From NCBI GenBank assembly GCA_036136335.1, contig JAYZQT010000089.1:1-7086 (forward strand): a DNA stretch of 7,086 nucleotides, read 5' to 3'. Position 1 is the first letter of the stretch. Every line of letters starts with the position of its first letter. Origin of the DNA: JAYZQT01 sp036136335. GTDB taxonomy: Bacteria > Pseudomonadota > Alphaproteobacteria > MPNO01 > UBA830. Position numbers and translations under genes: made by a program. Positions 6,595 through 7,086 of this stretch are shown piece by piece. The notes under the pieces are model-generated. The model was given only the letters and a program-made list of their open reading frames with translations. It searched no databases and was not told the origin of the DNA.

Positions 6595-7086
6595 GTGGAC
6601 GACATGCAAACAATTGAGGGAAAGATCCTTGAAGACAGGGTGATCGACCCACGTGGGCATTATGCAGGTGAGATCAGGGCCGGCGAGGTGTTCCGGATTA
6701 TTGACATTGAAGGCGAGCAGGTCGCAGATTTTCTCTGCCTTAACCTAAACCGGCTTGAGGAAAAGCTTTCCCCACACAACACGGTGCTTTTGAACGGACA
6801 GGTATTTCCTCAAACCGGATATTCCCTTTACTCAGACGAGGCAGGGAAGATGATGACAATTACCGCCGACACCTGCGGGGTCCACGACATGATAGCCGGT
6901 GCCTGCTCCCGGTTCACGAACGAATACCGATACGATATTCCTGATCTTCCCAATTGTCGGGATAACTTCGCCGCAGCGCTCGCACCATGGGGGGTCACCT
7001 GGAAACAGGTACCATACAACATGAACGTGTTTATGAACTGCCCCATTCAACCCGATGGCAGCTACTCGATTGAACTGCCACAATCA
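6595..7086 (+). CDS. DUF1989 / urea carboxylase-associated family protein, 3' end missing
   Basis: This frame runs open to the right edge, giving 161 residues from the ATG at 6604 or 164 from the GTG at 6595. Family marks are EGEQVADFLCLNL (about residue 37), a TCGVHDMIAGACSRF segment with its Cys and His residues (about 90-104), NCRDNFAAALAPWGV and the NMNVFMNCPIQPDG block. Proteins of this family are found beside urea carboxylase and allophanate hydrolase genes and with aminomethyltransferase-like genes. Their biochemical role is not settled. The conserved Cys/His residues suggest metal binding (inference). The start is ambiguous. GAGGGGG (6581-6587) sits 7 nt before an in-frame GTG at 6595, while the ATG at 6604 has only a weak GGGGTGG close by. 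Following an amidase gene on the same strand, it fits amide or urea nitrogen use. The C-terminal end lies outside the window. Confidence 0.85.
   Translation, partial: MDDMQTIEGKILEDRVIDPRGHYAGEIRAGEVFRIIDIEGEQVADFLCLNLNRLEEKLSPHNTVLLNGQVFPQTGYSLYSDEAGKMMTITADTCGVHDMIAGACSRFTNEYRYDIPDLPNCRDNFAAALAPWGVTWKQVPYNMNVFMNCPIQPDGSYSIELPQS

Overview
The window looks like a bacterial chromosomal segment of moderate GC with compact genes. The protein families are ones common in Pseudomonadota, but nothing here fixes the lineage, and there is no rRNA, tRNA, CRISPR array or recognisable transposase. Four intact or near-intact catabolic genes and one gene cut by the right edge fill most of it.

Layout, left to right. 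(1) The 3' part of a plus-strand flavin reductase gene (to 587), whose frame is open to the left edge. (2) A convergent minus-strand two-gene operon (4554 down to 710): a large molybdopterin oxidoreductase and its iron-sulfur partner, overlapping by 4 bp. Both closely resemble the large and small subunits of pyrogallol-phloroglucinol transhydroxylase (pyrogallol hydroxytransferase), a branch of the DMSO reductase family that also contains resorcinol hydroxylase. (3) A 375-bp divergent intergenic region with a candidate promoter for the Mo enzyme and a small palindromic hairpin. (4) A plus-strand amidase-signature hydrolase (4930-6366). (5) An AT-rich spacer holding an inverted repeat in a possible promoter. 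(6) The start of a DUF1989 / urea carboxylase-associated family gene, cut by the right edge.

How the parts may work together. The Mo enzyme pair probably moves, adds or removes hydroxyl groups on a polyhydroxylated aromatic (inference from family). Its Mo-site residues (His264, Asp294, Ser295) are present. Two features set it apart from the Pelobacter enzyme as I remember it. The large subunit carries an extra N-terminal domain of about 130 residues resembling SCP2-type lipid/sterol-carrier domains. The small subunit has lost three of the four cysteines of one specific [4Fe-4S] cluster, while the other two clusters' cysteines remain. Together these make the operon the most interesting item here: a membrane- or lipid-linked, two-cluster variant of transhydroxylase. 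The amidase and the DUF1989 protein point to amide or urea-type nitrogen metabolism and are probably a separate divergent unit. A shared substrate, such as an aromatic amide, is possible but not shown.
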